From NCBI RefSeq assembly GCF_021190955.1, contig NZ_JAIOAO010000003.1, positions 310,001 to 374,000 of the forward strand: a stretch of 64,000 bases of DNA, given 5' to 3'. The position numbers and the translations under genes are program-made. Origin of the DNA: Parachryseolinea silvisoli. Its GTDB lineage: Bacteria; Bacteroidota; Bacteroidia; Cytophagales; Cyclobacteriaceae. Shown piece by piece: positions 44,125-53,500 of this stretch; the stretch's first letter is position 1, and each line of letters begins with the position of its first letter. The notes under the pieces were generated by a model. The model saw only the letters and a list, made by a program, of their open reading frames with translations. It searched no databases and was not told the origin of the DNA.

Positions 44125-44859
44125 ATGAAAAAGCAAACAATTATTATTACCGGTGCTTCCTCTGGCATCGGCAAAGCCCTGGCCCACTATTTCCTGACAA
44201 AAGGAGATAACGTTGTGATCAACTCGTCCACGGCCAGCAAGCTGAAACAAACCTACGACGAGCTTGGCGGTGGCGACAACCTGGCCTTTGTACCCGGCGA
44301 CATCCGCAACAAAGCCGTAGGCGAGCTGCTTGTCAAGACTGCCGTCGACCGGTTCGGAACTGCCGATGTCCTGATCAACAACGCCGGGATTTTTGAGCCC
44401 AGGCCGTTCCTGGTAGTGGACGAAGCTTACCTCGACAAATTCTTGAATACTAACCTGAAGGGAACGTACTTTACCACGCAGGCGGTCATTCCGCAGATGT
44501 TGAAGCAAAAAGATGGTGTGGTCATCAACATCGGCACACCCATCGTAGGCCATGCGTTGGGTGGCGTGCCGGTAACGGCCGCCATGGCGAGCAAAGGAGC
44601 CATCCATGCACTGACCCTGCAGCTGGCCGCGGAGTTTGGTGCGCAGAATATCCGCACAAACACCGTCGCGCCCGGCGTGATCCGTACACCGATGCACGGC
44701 GACAACGCCGACCAGATGGCAGGCTTGCACCTGATGAAGCGTGTCGGGGAAGTGAACGATGTAGCCGAGATGGTATACACCGTGGCCAAAAGCAAATTCG
44801 TAAACGGTGCGATCATCAACGTGGATGGTGGCTTTGCCGCTGGACACCATGTTGGATAA
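44125..44859 (+). CDS. SDR oxidoreductase lacking the catalytic tyrosine
   Basis: This 244-residue short-chain dehydrogenase has TGASSGIGKAL for cofactor binding and NNAGIFEP in the Rossmann part. At the active site, where the family has Y-x-x-x-K, the sequence is A-M-A-S-K (Ala at residue 153, Lys at 157), and the catalytic Ser is also unclear. It still carries the LAAEFGAQNIRTNTVAPGVI and NVDGGFAAG hallmarks of the fold. It may be a divergent enzyme or a non-catalytic binding protein. It forms an operon with the nitronate monooxygenase gene 20 bases downstream and lies behind two Crp/Fnr sites. Confidence 0.87.
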   Translation: MKKQTIIITGASSGIGKALAHYFLTKGDNVVINSSTASKLKQTYDELGGGDNLAFVPGDIRNKAVGELLVKTAVDRFGTADVLINNAGIFEPRPFLVVDEAYLDKFLNTNLKGTYFTTQAVIPQMLKQKDGVVINIGTPIVGHALGGVPVTAAMASKGAIHALTLQLAAEFGAQNIRTNTVAPGVIRTPMHGDNADQMAGLHLMKRVGEVNDVAEMVYTVAKSKFVNGAIINVDGGFAAGHHVG

Positions 44860-44879
44860 AAGATACAACCGACAAGACT

Positions 44880-45956
44880 ATGTGGTATAACACGAAGGCA
44901 ACCGAAATACTGGGCATTCAATACCCGATCCTGCAGGGACCATTCGGCGGTGGCTTGTCCACCGTCGAGCTGGTCACGGCGGTATCGCAGGCAGGTGGAT
45001 TGGGCGGTTACGGCGCGTATACGTTAAGCCCGCAAGAGATCGTCGACGTCGACAAGAAGATTCGACAGGCAACCGACAAGCCATACAACCTCAACCTGTG
45101 GGTGTCGGATACCGACGCCGTACAAGGCACGGTAACGGACGATGTATACGAACGCGTCAGAACGCAGTTCAAACCCTACTTCGACGAAGCCGGCATCGCC
45201 GTGCCCGAAAAGCCCGGGCCTTTCCAATCGCGCTACGAAAACCAGTTGCAAGCAGTGCTCGACATTCGCCCCAAGGTGTTCAGCTTCATGTTTGGTATAC
45301 CGTCGGCCGACGTACTCGAACAATGTCGCCGGCTGGGGATCAAACTGGTTGGCGCGGCCACGACGTTAGACGAAGCCCTTGCGCTGGACAATGCCGGCGT
45401 GGACATGATCATCGCCTCGGGCTTTGAGGCCGGCGGCCACCGCCCCTCATTCCTGGCGCCCGCAGAACAGTCGACGACGGGCACCTTCGTGTTGGTACAG
45501 CTCATACGGGAAAAAGTAAAGGTACCCATCATTGCTGCCGGCGGTATTGCCAACGGCCGGGGTATAGCCGCCGCGTTGACATTGGGAGCCGCTGCTGCGC
45601 AAGTGGGCACCGCCTTCCTGGCCGTGGACGAATCGGGCGCGTTACCGGCACACCGGGCCGCCCTCTTCTCCGATGCGGCCCGGCATACCACCTTGTCACG
45701 TGCCTTTACCGGAAGACTCGGACGCGGTATTACCACGCGTATTGCCAAAGACCTGATAGGCCTGGAGAAGAACATCCTGCCATTTCCTCTACAGACCACC
45801 TTCATGTCGTCACTCCGGCAGGCAGCGTTGGCCCAAAAGAAACACGACATGATATTGTTCTGGGGCGGACAGATTGCTCCGATCTTAAAGCATACAAAGG
45901 CCGCCGACCTCGTGCAGTCACTGATCGCCGAAACCTCGGCGTTCTTACCGCGATAA
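44880..45956 (+). CDS. Nitronate monooxygenase-like flavoprotein (NMO)
   Basis: This 358-residue TIM-barrel flavoprotein has the family start TEILGIQYPILQGPFGGGLS, and later VSQAGGLGGYGAY, ASGFEAGGHRPSF with the catalytic histidine H187, and IIAAGGIANGRGIAAALTLGAAAAQVGTAFLA, the FMN-phosphate loop. NMO enzymes oxidise propionate 3-nitronate and other nitronates using FMN. The partner SDR and the Crp/Fnr sites suggest an operon for detoxification or oxidative metabolism. It lies 8 bases from the convergent DoxX stop. Confidence 0.9.
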   Translation: MWYNTKATEILGIQYPILQGPFGGGLSTVELVTAVSQAGGLGGYGAYTLSPQEIVDVDKKIRQATDKPYNLNLWVSDTDAVQGTVTDDVYERVRTQFKPYFDEAGIAVPEKPGPFQSRYENQLQAVLDIRPKVFSFMFGIPSADVLEQCRRLGIKLVGAATTLDEALALDNAGVDMIIASGFEAGGHRPSFLAPAEQSTTGTFVLVQLIREKVKVPIIAAGGIANGRGIAAALTLGAAAAQVGTAFLAVDESGALPAHRAALFSDAARHTTLSRAFTGRLGRGITTRIAKDLIGLEKNILPFPLQTTFMSSLRQAALAQKKHDMILFWGGQIAPILKHTKAADLVQSLIAETSAFLPR

Positions 45957-45964
45957 TGCTCTTT

Positions 45965-46438
45965 TTAGTCACAAAAAGATACCATGGGGAGGATATAGGA
46001 AAAAAAGTATACCCAAACGATAAAGAGAATCTGTAGTGGAATTCTGAACCACAGATAGGAGGGCCCCGGCCCGGTGTTCGTACCTTTTTCCAAATCTATA
46101 TGATGCCGGGCAGCATAGATGTTGGCCGGTAAAAGAAGCACAAAGAATAGTAATAGCGCTGGAGAGACATATGCCCTGGTGATGGGAAACAAAAGAGCGA
46201 GGCCAAAAGCGATCTCGGCAACGCCTGTGATATATACCAGCGCCGTGCGAAAGGGAATGAACGGCGGGATCATCATCGCCATGCCCTTTGGGAATAGAAA
46301 GTGCCCCAATGCCGTAAAGCACAGCATTACGCACATGGCCAGGTTGCCACAAAACAAGAGGTTCCAGCTTCCTGTAATAAGCCAAAAGGCAAGACTCGAC
46401 AAGCCAAAGACGGCCAAAAGAATAACCAGTGGTTTCAT
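45965..46438 (-). CDS. DoxX-like integral membrane protein
   Basis: The protein has 157 residues and four TM helices (PLVILLAVFGLSSLAFWLITGSW, LCFTALGHFLFPKGMAMMIPPF, ALVYITGVAEIAFGLALLFPITR, SPALLLFFVLLLPANIYAARHH). The fold and the A-L-G-H-F and G-V-A-E-I-A-F-G-L elements fit the DoxX/DoxD group of small quinone- or stress-related membrane proteins. It is divergent from the SDR gene, and a pair of 21-bp direct repeats lies between them, so both may answer to the same AraC-type regulator. Confidence 0.75.
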   Translation of the reverse strand: MKPLVILLAVFGLSSLAFWLITGSWNLLFCGNLAMCVMLCFTALGHFLFPKGMAMMIPPFIPFRTALVYITGVAEIAFGLALLFPITRAYVSPALLLFFVLLLPANIYAARHHIDLEKGTNTGPGPSYLWFRIPLQILFIVWVYFFSYILPMVSFCD

Positions 46439-46481
46439 AATCAGCTACAAAATAGTCTAATTTTTTTAGCCCATTCCATCG

Positions 46482-46525
46482 ATTGACGGTTTGAACAAAG
46501 TAAGATTGACGGTTTAAACAAAGTG
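46482..46525 (+). promoter_or_regulatory. AraC-type operator: two 21-bp direct repeats
   Basis: Copies at 46482-46502 and 46505-46525 (core GATTGACGGTTT-A/G-AACAAAGT) differ at one base and are 23 bases apart. They sit where a -33 element should be for the TAGTTTTG (-7) at 46546-46553, which lacks a clear -33, so an activator is likely. Confidence 0.65.
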
Positions 46526-46545
46526 CCACGGGGCATCTCCACGCT

Positions 46546-46553
46546 AGTTTTGT
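46546..46553 (+). promoter_or_regulatory. -7 element of the SDR gene at 46576
   Basis: TAGTTTTG matches TAnnTTTG and lies 22 bases before the ATG. No TTG is found 19-22 bases upstream; the AraC-type repeats take that place. Confidence 0.5.
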
Positions 46554-46575
46554 TCCAACAAATTCAGAAACAACT

Positions 46576-47595
46576 ATGGAACAGAACAATTATCAAGGCG
46601 CGTTGCAACAGCCCCTGGGCTCAGGCTTTAACGCTACTTCAACAGCGAGCGAAGTACTCAATGGTAAGAACCTCACCGGAACAACGGTCATCATTACGGG
46701 TGGCTATGCCGGCATCGGGCTGGAAACCACCCGCGTGTTAGCAGAGGCTGGTGCGACCGTAATCGCCCCCGCTCGTGATCCTGAAAAGGCACGCAAAAAC
46801 CTCGAAGGCATTCCTAACGTAACCGTCGAGCCGATGGACCTGGTGGATCCTGGCTCGATCGATACCTTTGCCGCTAACTTTGTGAAGTCCGGAAAACCAC
46901 TACACCTGTTGATCAACAACGCCGGGATCATGTGGGTGCCGCTGCGATACGATCGCCGTGGTCACGAGTCACAGTTGGCGACCAATCATCTTGGCCACTT
47001 CCAGCTGACGGCCCGTCTCTGGCCCGCGCTGAAAAAAGCAAAAGGCGCCCGGGTTGTTACGGTGTCTTCGTATGGGCATCAGATGGCGCCATTCAACTTC
47101 GAAGATCCGGATTTCAGACACCGCGAGTACGAGACCCTGCAAGGCTATGGACAATCGAAGACCGCCAACAACCTGTTCACCGTCGAGCTCGACCGCCGCG
47201 CCAGGGCCCACAACGTTCGCGCATACGTGTTACATCCCGGCTCCGTAAACGGTACCGACCTGGCCCGCGAAGCGCCGATCGCCCTCTTCCGGCAAATGGG
47301 AATTATCGACGAAGCCGGCAACCTGAAACCCGAAGTGGCGGCCAAGCTTAAAACACTGCCCCAGGGCGCTGCCACGACCGTATGGTGTGCCACCAGCCCG
47401 CTGCTGAGCGACCTCGGCGGCGTATACTGCGAAGATGCCGACGTGGCCGAACTGGACCTCGGCAACCTGGCACCACGCTACGATGACCCCTCGACGCAAC
47501 GCGGCGTACAGCCGTACTCCCTGGATGAAGCCAATGCCAAACGTTTGTGGTCGCTCAGCGAGGAAATGACGGGCATAACATTCCCGGTTGATTGA
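46576..47595 (+). CDS. SDR oxidoreductase (WWOX/retinol dehydrogenase-like)
   Basis: This 339-residue short-chain dehydrogenase has TGGYAGIGLETTRVL (cofactor loop T-G-x-x-x-G-I-G), NNAGIMWVPL, the catalytic Ser in RVVTVSSYG and the intact catalytic Y-G-Q-S-K. A long C-terminal part (~235-339) includes AATTVWCATSPLLSDLGGVYCED, as in WWOX-like SDRs. The substrate is unknown. It is controlled from the promoter that has AraC-type repeats, and the AraC regulator is the next gene downstream. Confidence 0.9.
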   Translation: MEQNNYQGALQQPLGSGFNATSTASEVLNGKNLTGTTVIITGGYAGIGLETTRVLAEAGATVIAPARDPEKARKNLEGIPNVTVEPMDLVDPGSIDTFAANFVKSGKPLHLLINNAGIMWVPLRYDRRGHESQLATNHLGHFQLTARLWPALKKAKGARVVTVSSYGHQMAPFNFEDPDFRHREYETLQGYGQSKTANNLFTVELDRRARAHNVRAYVLHPGSVNGTDLAREAPIALFRQMGIIDEAGNLKPEVAAKLKTLPQGAATTVWCATSPLLSDLGGVYCEDADVAELDLGNLAPRYDDPSTQRGVQPYSLDEANAKRLWSLSEEMTGITFPVD

Positions 47596-47612
47596 TGCTA
47601 TAAATCATTCAT

Positions 47613-47620
47613 TAACTTTG
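47613..47620 (+). promoter_or_regulatory. -7 element of the araC-type gene at 47685
   Basis: TAACTTTG matches TAnnTTTG; TTG sequences at 47588-47590 and 47592-47594 could be the -33. Confidence 0.4.
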
Positions 47621-47684
47621 TTTATGCCGTCGTGCAGGCAACCGGCACGCGGCTACATGCGTCCTGTCAGACAACAAAAGACTC

Positions 47685-48509
47685 ATGGACTTTCAAACAA
47701 ACTATATTACCCCTGACATCAAGCTTGCTTGCTATTCGGATAAGCCCTTTAAAGCAGAGGCTTTGTTCGATGACCACATGCTCATCTGGCTTATCGCGGG
47801 TGGCGCCAAGATCATCCAGGCTGACGAAACATATACGTTCCAGGCCGGCGACATCTTTCTCCTCCCGCGAAACCAGCTGTCATCAGTCATTATCTACCCC
47901 AGGGACGGCCAGCCGCACAAGTCGGTGGCCATGCATCTGCCGGAAAGACGGCTGCGCAAGTTCTATGAAGGTGTAACAACAACGTTGCCGGCCGTGGTAT
48001 CGCAGAAGATCCGCTACTTCGAGCAACATCCCCTGTTGAAAAGTTGTTTTACCTCGCTCATACCGTACTTTGAAGTAGAAGAGCAATTCCCCGAAAACAT
48101 TGCCGCGCTCAAGATTCAAGAGGCGATCAGCATTCTGCGTATCATCGATCCGGAGATTGACGGCATCCTGGCCAACTTCGAAGAGCCCGGCAAGATCGAC
48201 CTGGCCGGCTTCATGGAAAAGAACTACATGTTCAACATGCCCATGCAAAAGTTCAGCTACCTTACCGGCCGCAGCCTCTCTACCTTCAACCGCGATTTCA
48301 AGAAACATTATCGGGTCACCCCGCAACGGTGGCTCACGCAGAAACGATTGGAGCTGGCGCACTATCAGATCCAGGAGAAGCGACGGAGACCGGTAGAGGT
48401 ATATTTAGAAGTGGGATTTGAAGATCTTTCGCATTTCTCGCTGGCATTCAAGAAGCAGTTCGGATATCCCCCCACCAACCTGGTGAATCATTCTGCCGCC
48501 CGATCGTAA
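47685..48509 (+). CDS. AraC-family transcriptional regulator
   Basis: The protein has 274 residues. An N-terminal cupin sensor (LIWLIAGGAKIIQADETYTFQAGDIFLLPRNQLSSV, residues ~30-70) is followed by helices, and the AraC DNA-binding domain covers ~170-268 (MPMQKFSYLTGRSLSTFNRDFKKHYRVTPQRWLTQKRLELAHY and VYLEVGFEDLSHFSLAFKKQFGYPP). Close neighbours on the same strand are an SDR with an upstream direct-repeat operator (46482-46525), and DoxX transcribed away from it. This regulator is the natural candidate for that operator, most likely as an activator. Confidence 0.9.
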   Translation: MDFQTNYITPDIKLACYSDKPFKAEALFDDHMLIWLIAGGAKIIQADETYTFQAGDIFLLPRNQLSSVIIYPRDGQPHKSVAMHLPERRLRKFYEGVTTTLPAVVSQKIRYFEQHPLLKSCFTSLIPYFEVEEQFPENIAALKIQEAISILRIIDPEIDGILANFEEPGKIDLAGFMEKNYMFNMPMQKFSYLTGRSLSTFNRDFKKHYRVTPQRWLTQKRLELAHYQIQEKRRRPVEVYLEVGFEDLSHFSLAFKKQFGYPPTNLVNHSAARS

Positions 48510-48842
48510 TGGCTGGTCCCAGCGATGGCTTACGCAAAGGTAAAGTCACGTAAAAGCCGCCGGATTGACGGGTAGTTCCGATTTATACTACCATTCAGCG
48601 GCCATACCCTACATGGGATCAGGTAAGTTTTTTATTTGAAAGGAGTCATTTTATACCTTTTTAATACCGGATTTATCCGGTAAAAGACGTTCAGATATAC
48701 CTCCTGAACGCTCATTAGTGGCTACATATAAAATTATTGGGTAATGTGAGATCAGCAGACATACGTAAGGAATCAGCCGAGTGACACATTTCGAGGAATC
48801 GGAAATGTGACATCTTTAGGGTTGTATGTGTGGGGCTAATCT
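48510..48842 (+). other. 333-base upstream region of the toxin operon, with hairpins
   Basis: There is no gene. Three structures are seen: an 8-bp hairpin TACCGGAT-TT-ATCCGGTA (48665-48682), a 7-bp hairpin CGTTCAG/CTGAACG (48688-48710), and an 8-bp inverted repeat (48785-48792 with 48802-48809) about 34 bases before the first ORF. None has a T-run. They may be regulatory, but I see no matching factor. Confidence 0.4.
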
Positions 48843-50567
48843 ATGATAAAACTCTTTACCGTTGCTGCGATAATAGGAGTAGTATGCATTTCGGCTACGT
48901 CGCTTGTGGCGCAGAACCTGGAATCCATTGGCAAGGAAAAGCCACTCAGCGTTACTGGGGGTGTTTCATTGAGCCAGGTATTTTATGCTGCGAACGGTAT
49001 TGACTCCCGGCGCGATCCATATACGTACTTTGCTTCGGGAAATGTAAATTTCTCCCTGTATGGCTGGAGCGTACCCTTCAGCTTTAGTTTTTCCAACCAG
49101 AATACTTCCTTTCAACAGCCGTTCAATCAGTATAGCGTACATCCCACCTATAAGTGGTTTACCGGTCATCTGGGTTACATCTCCATGTCATATTCACCCT
49201 ATACGGTGAACGGTCATATCTTCCTGGGGGCCGCCGTGGATGCTGCACCTGAAGGGAACTGGAAGTTCAGCGCGTTGTATGGCAGATTTTTAAAGGCGGT
49301 GGAGCCCGATACAGCAAATGAAAATGCCGCCATTCCGGCATTCAAACGTATGGGCTATGGTTTCAAGGCCAGCTATGGCCGGGAAGGTAGTTTTGTCGAC
49401 CTGATCTTATTCCATGCAAACGACGACATTCACTCCATCCGCTATGTGCCTGATAGTCTTGGTGTTTTGCCGGAAGAGAACCTGGTCGTCGGCGTCAGCG
49501 CCGGGAAAACGATATTCGATCATTTTTTACTGAAGGCTGACATATCCTCCAGCGCGCTGTCGCGGGACACGCGTGCCGACGAAAGCGGAAATTCTCACGT
49601 GCTGGCAAAGACCGGGTTCCTGTACACCCCCCGGTTATCATCCTCTTACTATAAAGCGTTCAAAACGGCCCTTGACTATCAGCAGGACGGATACGCCATC
49701 GGCGTGGCCTATGAGCGTGTGGACCCGGAATACCGGACGCTGGGAGCCTATTACTTTAACAACGACTTAGAAAGTATCACTGTCAATGGAAGCGGGTCCA
49801 TCCTGCAAGGAAAAATGACGGTGGCGGTAAGCGCCGGTACCCAGCGTGATAACCTTGACAAAACCAAGATCAGCACGATGCGTAGAATGGTAGGCTCCGT
49901 GAACGTGAATTATTTGCCTTCGGAGAAACTGAACCTTTCGGCTTCGTACTCCAGCTTTCAGACGTACACAAACATCCGTTCACAGTTCCTGGATATTAAC
50001 CAGCTTACTCCCTACGACAACCTCGATACATTAAACTATACGCAGATCTCGCAGAGTGCCACCGCCATGGCTTTGTATGCGTTCGGCCGTTCAAAAGAAC
50101 GCAAGCAGAGCGTGAGCCTCAACCTGAGCGTGCAGAGCGCGGCGGATAAGCAGGCCGATGTAACACAGAATTCTGGAAGTCAATTCTATAACCTCAATGC
50201 AGCGTATGCGCTGAACATCGTTCCGAAAAACCTGACCCTGTCGGTCGCTTTCAATGCCAATGTAAATGATAGCCCGGGGATCAACTCAAAAACCCTCGGA
50301 CCGACGGCATCTGTCAGTAAGTCGTTTCTGGAACGCAGGCTCCGCGCGACGCTTTCGTCATCGTACAACACGTCCTATGTGAACTCGCAGCGCGTCAGCA
50401 CGATCCTGAACGGACGCGTGAATGGAAGCTATACCCTGCAGAAGAAACACAATCTCAATCTAAGCCTGGTAGCTGTGAACCGCGATAGCAAGACGGAGAC
50501 CTCTGCGCGCTCCTTTACGGAGTTCACCGGTACGCTTGGATACAGTTATGCCTTTGGAATGAAATGA
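48843..50567 (+). CDS. Outer-membrane beta-barrel-like protein opening the toxin operon
   Basis: The protein has 574 residues. A signal peptide (FTVAAIIGVVCISATSLVAQ) is followed by a long series of alternating hydrophobic beta-strands with aromatic caps (e.g. FASGNVNFSLYGWSVPFSFSFS, LGYISMSYSPYTVNGHIFLGAA, YGFKASYGREGSFVDLILFH). It ends in FTGTLGYSYAFGMK, without the classical C-terminal Phe. It resembles an outer-membrane barrel of Bacteroidota of unknown function. The stop overlaps the start of the 1806-residue protein by 4 bases (ATGA), so the two are made together. It could export or anchor that protein; this is inference. Confidence 0.7.
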   Translation: MIKLFTVAAIIGVVCISATSLVAQNLESIGKEKPLSVTGGVSLSQVFYAANGIDSRRDPYTYFASGNVNFSLYGWSVPFSFSFSNQNTSFQQPFNQYSVHPTYKWFTGHLGYISMSYSPYTVNGHIFLGAAVDAAPEGNWKFSALYGRFLKAVEPDTANENAAIPAFKRMGYGFKASYGREGSFVDLILFHANDDIHSIRYVPDSLGVLPEENLVVGVSAGKTIFDHFLLKADISSSALSRDTRADESGNSHVLAKTGFLYTPRLSSSYYKAFKTALDYQQDGYAIGVAYERVDPEYRTLGAYYFNNDLESITVNGSGSILQGKMTVAVSAGTQRDNLDKTKISTMRRMVGSVNVNYLPSEKLNLSASYSSFQTYTNIRSQFLDINQLTPYDNLDTLNYTQISQSATAMALYAFGRSKERKQSVSLNLSVQSAADKQADVTQNSGSQFYNLNAAYALNIVPKNLTLSVAFNANVNDSPGINSKTLGPTASVSKSFLERRLRATLSSSYNTSYVNSQRVSTILNGRVNGSYTLQKKHNLNLSLVAVNRDSKTETSARSFTEFTGTLGYSYAFGMK

Positions 50568-53500
50568 GAAAAACATTGAAGCTGGTAAAAAAAGTATTGT
50601 TGATCGGTGTGCTTATGATCGCTGCCTGCGCGGCGCGGCTGCACGCGCAGACCTATCCCGTTCAGGTCAGTACACAGATCGCACCGCCCTTTAGTCCGTA
50701 TTTAAGTGATTATTCCGCTGCCGATGCACAGCGGTTTATGGTCAACTTCCTGCTAAAGGACCCGACACTGCCCGAATACCGCTGCAAGCTCAGGCTCACG
50801 ATCGAAGGCGTCGGGATCACGATCCGCACCAAGCAAAGTTTTGTGCCCCAACCCCTCGTGCTGCCGGGCGGAGGCATACCCCTGCAGGTATACGGCGAAG
50901 AGCTGGAAGAATATTTTAATCCCAATAACCTGGACTTTGCAGGTTTTTCCAAAGCCCAGTATACGAAGGGTGCCAAGCTGCCGGATGGCGTGTACCGTTT
51001 CACAGTCGAAGTGCTGGATTACAACCGCGGCACCGTGGTCAGTAATAAAGGTACAGCGGTGGCCTTTATCATCCTCAACGATCCGCCGTTGCTGAACATG
51101 CCCCGCACGGATACCAAGGTCAGGATACTCGATCCCACAAACATACCCTTCACCTGGACGCCCCGGCACACCGGTTCTCCCAACGCGGCGTTCACAACAG
51201 AATACATTTTCAGGCTGGTAGAGATCTGGCCCGTCACGCGCAATCCCTACGACGCTTTTCTAAGCCAGCAACCCCTATACGAGATCACGACCAATGCTAC
51301 CCAGATCGTCTACGGCCCCGCCGAGCCTGCGTTGATCCCTGGAAGAAAGTATGCCTGGCAGGTGCAGGCAAAAGATGTGGAGGGAAGAGACCTGTTTAAG
51401 AACCAGGGCAAGAGTGAAGTGTTCGTGTTTCAGTTCGGCGATGCGCTGGGTGCACCGGAGGGTCTTTACCTTCAAACGGCAAATCCTACCTCGCTGGTGG
51501 TGCGATGGGAGCAGAACGTTGCAGGTACGGATGCTGTTAAGTACCGCGTCCGGTATCGTCCGCACAAGGGTCGTGCGCACGACAATTGGTATGAAGAGGA
51601 GAGCGAAGAGCAATGGCGGGCCTTGTCGCAGTTGCAACCCGAGACGGAGTACGAAGTGCAGGTGAGAGCCGAGCAAAGCGTGCAGGTGAGTGAATACGGA
51701 CCGGTAAAAGTTTTCAAAACAGCGTTGCCGGGCGCCAACGAGTTTGTGTGCAAGAGTGATGTCTCGCCGCCGCCGGCCCCGACAACGAACGCTCCGGCGG
51801 TCAGGTTGGGGATTAACGATACGATCCATGCCGGTGGGTACGATGTATTGGTACGCGAGCTTTCGGAAAACAACAACGGTGTCTACACGGGTTCAGGTAT
51901 GGCGATCGTGCCGTGGTTTATGAGTGCCAAAGTGCGGGTGACCTTTAAAAAGATCAATGTAAATGAACAACACTGGCTTACGTCGGGGGAGATCAAAAGT
52001 GTGTGGAATCCTGACAGTAAGTTTTTGCTTACCCCGGACAAGAAGCCCGATCCGACGACAAGGCCCACGAATGGAGAAGTGCCGGTGACGGTAGCGGAAA
52101 CCGAAACGCTGATCGAGATCGACGGTGCCGTCATCGTTGACGTTTCGAAAAATGAAGATGGGGACATCGTGGTCAATACGTCCGACGGAGAAACGAAGAC
52201 GCTGGAAAAAGGCAAAAGCTACTCCATCGTCGATGCCGCGGGCAACGGTTACATCGTCGATAAAGAAGGAAACGTTGCCAAGACCACGGCCCAGGAAGCG
52301 CGGGATGCCGCCGGTCGTGGCGACCGCAATTATACAATCGCGCTGCGGTTTGAAAAAGGGCTGGCCGTGTTCGGCTTTGATGAGAAGAAATACGATGCCC
52401 TGGCATCCAACTACCAGCAGCTAGAAGGCGGGCAGTATATACCCTGGAAGGCCGTGACATCGTCTCGTCAGGACGTTGTCAATGCCGTACTGGATGGAAC
52501 CGATATCGATCCGAAGAAAGTACGTTTTGAAGTGAATGGTTCGCCTGTTACGCATAGCGGGTTCAGCGGCGGCGTCAGTACGGTTGACATGCCTGGAAAA
52601 ACCGAAGGCACCGTGGAGGAATTGCTGGCGCTTTATAAACCAGCCGATGCTGCAAATGAAAATGTGCTTGGCAAGCTCAACCTGGTCAGCTACGATAAGG
52701 TTACCAGCAAATTGGTAGTGGTGCCGGTTAACGATAATGGTGTTCCCGGCGGACTTTCGGCGGCCGCGATCACGCAAAAGCTCAACGACATTTATGGTCA
52801 GGCCGTGGCGGCGTGGGAGGTAAAGATCGATCCGTCGCTTTCCGTTACGCTCGACGCTACGTTCGACGAAGGTGAGAGCGGCATGCTGACCAACTATACC
52901 GACGACATGAAGAAGGTCATCAACGCCTATGGCCCCTTTGTTGACAAAACGTATTATCTGTTTTTGGTTTCCAACCCGCATACCAATCCGGATGCCGTCG
53001 GGTATATGCCCCGCGCCAAGCAGGCTGGGTTCCTCTTTGTCGATAACCTCAATGCCGACAATGTTGTCGCGGCCATCGGCCACGAGTTAGGGCACGGTGC
53101 CTTCAACCTCAAGCATACGTTCAGCGAATTCGGGGGCCTGACCAAAGGAACGACCGATAACCTGATGGACTACAACCATGGTACGGCACTCTATAAATAC
53201 CAATGGGACTACGTTCACGAGCCGCAGCGTGTTTTTGGATTATTTGAAGATGATGAGGAAAGTGAGTCCGCCTTGATTACCCTGGCCGATGCCAGCATTA
53301 CGGGCATTGCGTGGGGGTTCGATGAAAATCCCGACGATGGTTTTGAAGGAGGGGCATCGTTTATTCTTGCCAACGGCAGCGTATTGGTATTTAAGAAAGG
53401 TATTTCCGCTGAGAGACTCGCCAACGGCTATTTTAAAATCGGTTCGGAAGAGTACGTCACGATGTTTTACGTAGACGAAAAAGGCGGCGTGTCGGACAAG

